Assembly (NCBI GenBank): GCA_963666705.2
Contig: CAXXKO010000001.1
Coordinates: forward strand, 186,001-250,000
Direction of reading: 5' to 3'
Length of the DNA: 64,000 bases
Source of the DNA: G963666705 sp963666705
GTDB lineage: Bacteria > Pseudomonadota > Alphaproteobacteria > CADEGL01
A program made the translations under genes and the position numbers. Of this stretch, positions 62,062-64,000 are shown one piece after another (within the stretch, counting starts at the first letter, position 1; every line of letters starts with the position of its first letter). A model generated the notes under the pieces. The model was given only the letters and a program-made list of their open reading frames with translations, was not told where the DNA came from and did no database searches.

Positions 62062-62513
62062 TGGCGGGCGAGAAGCTCTACCAGGAGGCCATCAAGGGCC
62101 ACGCCAAGCGCGGCTGCCGCAAGGGCCGGCTCACGAGCCCGGACGCGAGCGCCACGGTCGACAACCCCCTGTGCGGCGACCGGGTGACCGTCGACATCAA
62201 CATCGAGGACGGCCGGGTCTCGGAGCTGGGCCACCATGTGCGCGGCTGCCTCCTGTGCGAGGCGGCGGCCTCGGTGATCGGCTGCAACGCGGTCGGCGAG
62301 ACGCCGGCGGCCCTGCGCGCCGCGCGCGCGACGGCCGAGCGCCTGCTGCGGGGCGATGGCGGCGCGGCGAACGGAGAAGCAGCGGGGAGCTGGCCCGCGA
62401 TCGCCGACTTCACGCCCGTGCGCAATTTCAAGAGCCGCCACGAATGCGTCCTCCTGCCCTTCGAGGCGCTCGCGAAGGCGCTCGACGAGGCGACGGGCGG
62501 TCGCGACCGGTAG
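62061..62513 (+). CDS. IscU/NifU-like Fe-S scaffold-type protein
   Basis: 150 residues with the scaffold pattern DNPLCGDRVTVDINIEDGRV (first Cys), VRGCLLCEAAASVIGCNAVG (second Cys) and KSRHECVLLPFEAL (third Cys). Such proteins assemble [2Fe-2S] or [4Fe-4S] clusters; here it could serve the CoxS subunit. The start overlaps the previous stop as TGATG; a GTG three bases earlier is also possible. Confidence 0.82.
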   Translation: MAGEKLYQEAIKGHAKRGCRKGRLTSPDASATVDNPLCGDRVTVDINIEDGRVSELGHHVRGCLLCEAAASVIGCNAVGETPAALRAARATAERLLRGDGGAANGEAAGSWPAIADFTPVRNFKSRHECVLLPFEALAKALDEATGGRDR

Positions 62514-62533
62514 GTGGGAGGGCACGCCGCACC

Positions 62534-63817
62534 ATGACCGCGGCAGATGCCGGCGCGGGCGCGCATGGCGGCGCGCGCGCCTGGCTGATCTGGGCCCTGG
62601 GCTCGCTCTGCTTCGCCTACGCTTTCTTCCAGCGCGTGGCCCCGAGCGTCATGGTCGACGAGCTGATGCGCGACTTCGCCGTCGGCGCCGCCGTCCTCGG
62701 CAACCTCTCCGCCATCTATTTCTACGCCTACGCCGGCCTCCAGATCCCGGTCGGCATGGCGCTCGACCGCTGGGGGCCGCGGCGCATGCTGACGGGCGCC
62801 ATCTCCCTGGCGGCACTCGGCAGCGCCATCTTCGCGACCGCCGATTCCCTGGCCCTTGCCTATCTCGGCCGCCTCATGATCGGGGCCGGCTCGGCCGTGG
62901 GCTTCGTCGGCACCCTGATGCTGGTGAGCCGCTGGTTCCCGATCGGGCGCTTCGCCTTCCTCTCGGGCATGACCATGCTGGTGGCCATGGCCGGCGGCGT
63001 CCTCGGCCAGGCGCCCTTGGCGCCCGTGGTCGAGGCCGTCGGCTGGCGCGCCACCCTCGCCGGCGCGGGTGCCTTCGGCGTCGTGCTGGCGGTCACCATC
63101 TGGCTCCTGGTCCGCGACCGGCCGCCGGGGCAGGCGGCCGATTCGGGCCACACCGCGGGCAGGGCCGGTCTCCTCGCCGATTTGCGCGTCGTGCTCTCCA
63201 GCCGGCAGAACTGGGTCGTCGGCTTCTACGGCGCCGCCATGTCGGGGCCGATGCTGTCCTATGCGGCCCTCTGGGGGGTGCCCCATATGATGCATATCCA
63301 CGGCCTCGGGCGCGCCGCCGCGGCCGGCTCGGCCTCGCTCGTGCTGCTCGGCTGGGCCGTCGGCGCGCCGGTTGCGGGCTGGTTTTCGGACCGCATCGGC
63401 CGGCGCAAGCTCCCCCTCATGGTGGCCGCGGCCCTGACCCTGGTGGTTTGGATCGTGGTGCTTTACGTGCCGGGGCTGCCGCTCCTGGCCGTGTGGCCGC
63501 TCCTGTTCCTCATCGGCGCGATCAGCGCGGCCATGATCCTCTGCTTCGCCATCGCGCGGGAGCAGGCGCCGCCGCGCATGAGCGGCGCCGTGGTCGGCTT
63601 CGTCAACAGCTTCACCGTGGGCGCGGGCGCGCTCATGTAGCCCCTCGTGGGCCTGTTCCTCGACCTCAATTGGGACGGCCGCATGGCGGCCGGTGCCCGC
63701 ATCTATTCGCACGCGGCCTACGATATGGCCTTCCTCACCATGCCGGGCGCCACGGCCTTGGCCGTCGTGCTGTCCTTCTTCGTGCGCGAGACCTGGTGCA
63801 AGCCGTTCGAGGGTTGA
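62534..63817 (+). pseudogene. MFS transporter with in-frame TAG
   Basis: About 427 codons of a 12-helix major facilitator protein: LDRWGPRRMLTGAISLAALG (loop 2-3 motif), RLMIGAGSAVGFVGTLM and GWFSDRIGRRKLPLMVAAAL (loop 8-9). A TAG at 63638-63640 interrupts helix 11 in GAGALM*PLVGLFLD. A Gln codon (CAG) would fit there, so a C-to-T change is the simplest cause. The same frame then continues for 58 codons to TGA at 63815-63817. The product as read would lack the last helices. The TGA is followed at once by a family B terminal repeat. Confidence 0.85.
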
Positions 63818-63847
63818 TACCAAGCTGCGGTGATAGGAACCCATTGA
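63818..63847 (+). repeat. Family B terminal repeat, cut by IS630
   Basis: TACCAAGCTGCGGTGATAGG and the following bases to CCCATTGA match the complete terminal repeat of the element at 17170-17430. It starts directly after the stop codon of the MFS gene and ends where the IS630 begins (TA at 63848). The rest of the family B element is probably beyond the window, on the far side of the IS630. Confidence 0.75.
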
Positions 63848-64000
63848 TACCATCGGGCATTGAATGAGACTCGTTTAGGGGATTCCCAATCGGAAGTCTG
63901 AATCAATCAAAAGTCTGAATCAATGAGGCGAACGGCTTTGGAGGTTCGCCATGAGCAGAGCGGTTTCGTTACGCGCGGATTTTGATGGTCCGCGTTTGCG
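63848..64000 (+). mobile_element. IS630-family insertion sequence, partial (window edge)
   Basis: Starts TACCATCGGGCATTGAATGA, the same transposase-end sequence as the copy at 42604-43770, and continues to the window end. It differs from that copy by a 13-bp duplication (AAGTCTGAATCAA at 63894-63906) upstream of the transposase start. Confidence 0.88.
63951..64000 (+). CDS. IS630-family transposase, N-terminal start
   Basis: ATG at 63951 opens the same sequence as the transposase at 43680 (MSRAVSLRADFDGPRLR) and runs off the window. A GGAGGTTCGCC ribosome site precedes it. Confidence 0.88.
   Translation, partial: MSRAVSLRADFDGPRL

Overview
The window is about 64 kb of GC-rich DNA. Gene content, strong GGAGG-type ribosome sites, a carboxydotroph-style molybdenum hydroxylase gene set and several CTAG- or TCGACAAGCTCAG-type intergenic repeats all suggest an alphaproteobacterium, possibly host- or particle-associated. 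That placement is inference, because there is no rRNA or other phylogenetic marker here.

Layout. 1-8 kb: end of an M24 peptidase, nitroreductase, a broken PhzF enzyme, two paralogous CmcJ/NvfI-type oxidoreductases (the second broken), an FAD amine/amino-acid oxidase, an SDR and a fatty acid desaturase. 8-17 kb: an orphan PAS histidine kinase, a phytanoyl-CoA dioxygenase-like protein, an IS1595-type insertion, a HAD/shikimate-dehydrogenase-like pair (second gene broken), a GntR regulator, an Old Yellow Enzyme-type flavoprotein and a secreted cupin. 17-31 kb: an M24 peptidase and a giant RTX adhesin gene of about 12.4 kb, split by one frameshift near its 3' end. 32-39 kb: a TPR glycosyltransferase, a TsaC/Sua5 protein, a frameshifted ectoine-hydrolase-like M24 gene, three tandem GYD proteins, hemerythrin and a Na+/H+ antiporter. 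39-49 kb: IS4, IS630 and IS110 type elements around a His-rich cytochrome c, a triple-RidA fusion and an amidohydrolase. 49-64 kb: acetolactate synthase, an aldehyde:ferredoxin oxidoreductase operon (ferredoxin, AOR, MoaD-like, small protein), then a cox-type operon (coxG, S, M, D, E, split XdhC/CoxI, MoeA/MobA-like fusion, IscU-like) in which no catalytic large subunit gene is present, and a broken MFS transporter.

The most unusual content is the mobile and repeat DNA. Two families of about 262-bp non-autonomous elements have different terminal repeats. Both carry the same interior: two long hairpin arms whose stems differ in sequence but stay paired, and whose loops are nearly identical. 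A third family of about 205 bp begins and ends in perfect hairpins. A 109-bp miniature element shares 90 bp with the leader of an IS110-type transposase. Element ends repeatedly fall exactly on the stop codons of neighbouring genes (CTAG or TGA|TA).

Many genes are broken by one small lesion: PhzF, CmcJ paralogue 2, the shikimate-dehydrogenase-like gene, the RTX adhesin, the DoeA-like gene, the MFS transporter and the IS630 transposase. Several lesions sit in short homopolymers, so part of this could be consensus error. The exact 19-bp duplication, the in-frame stops and the insertions look like genuine genome erosion.
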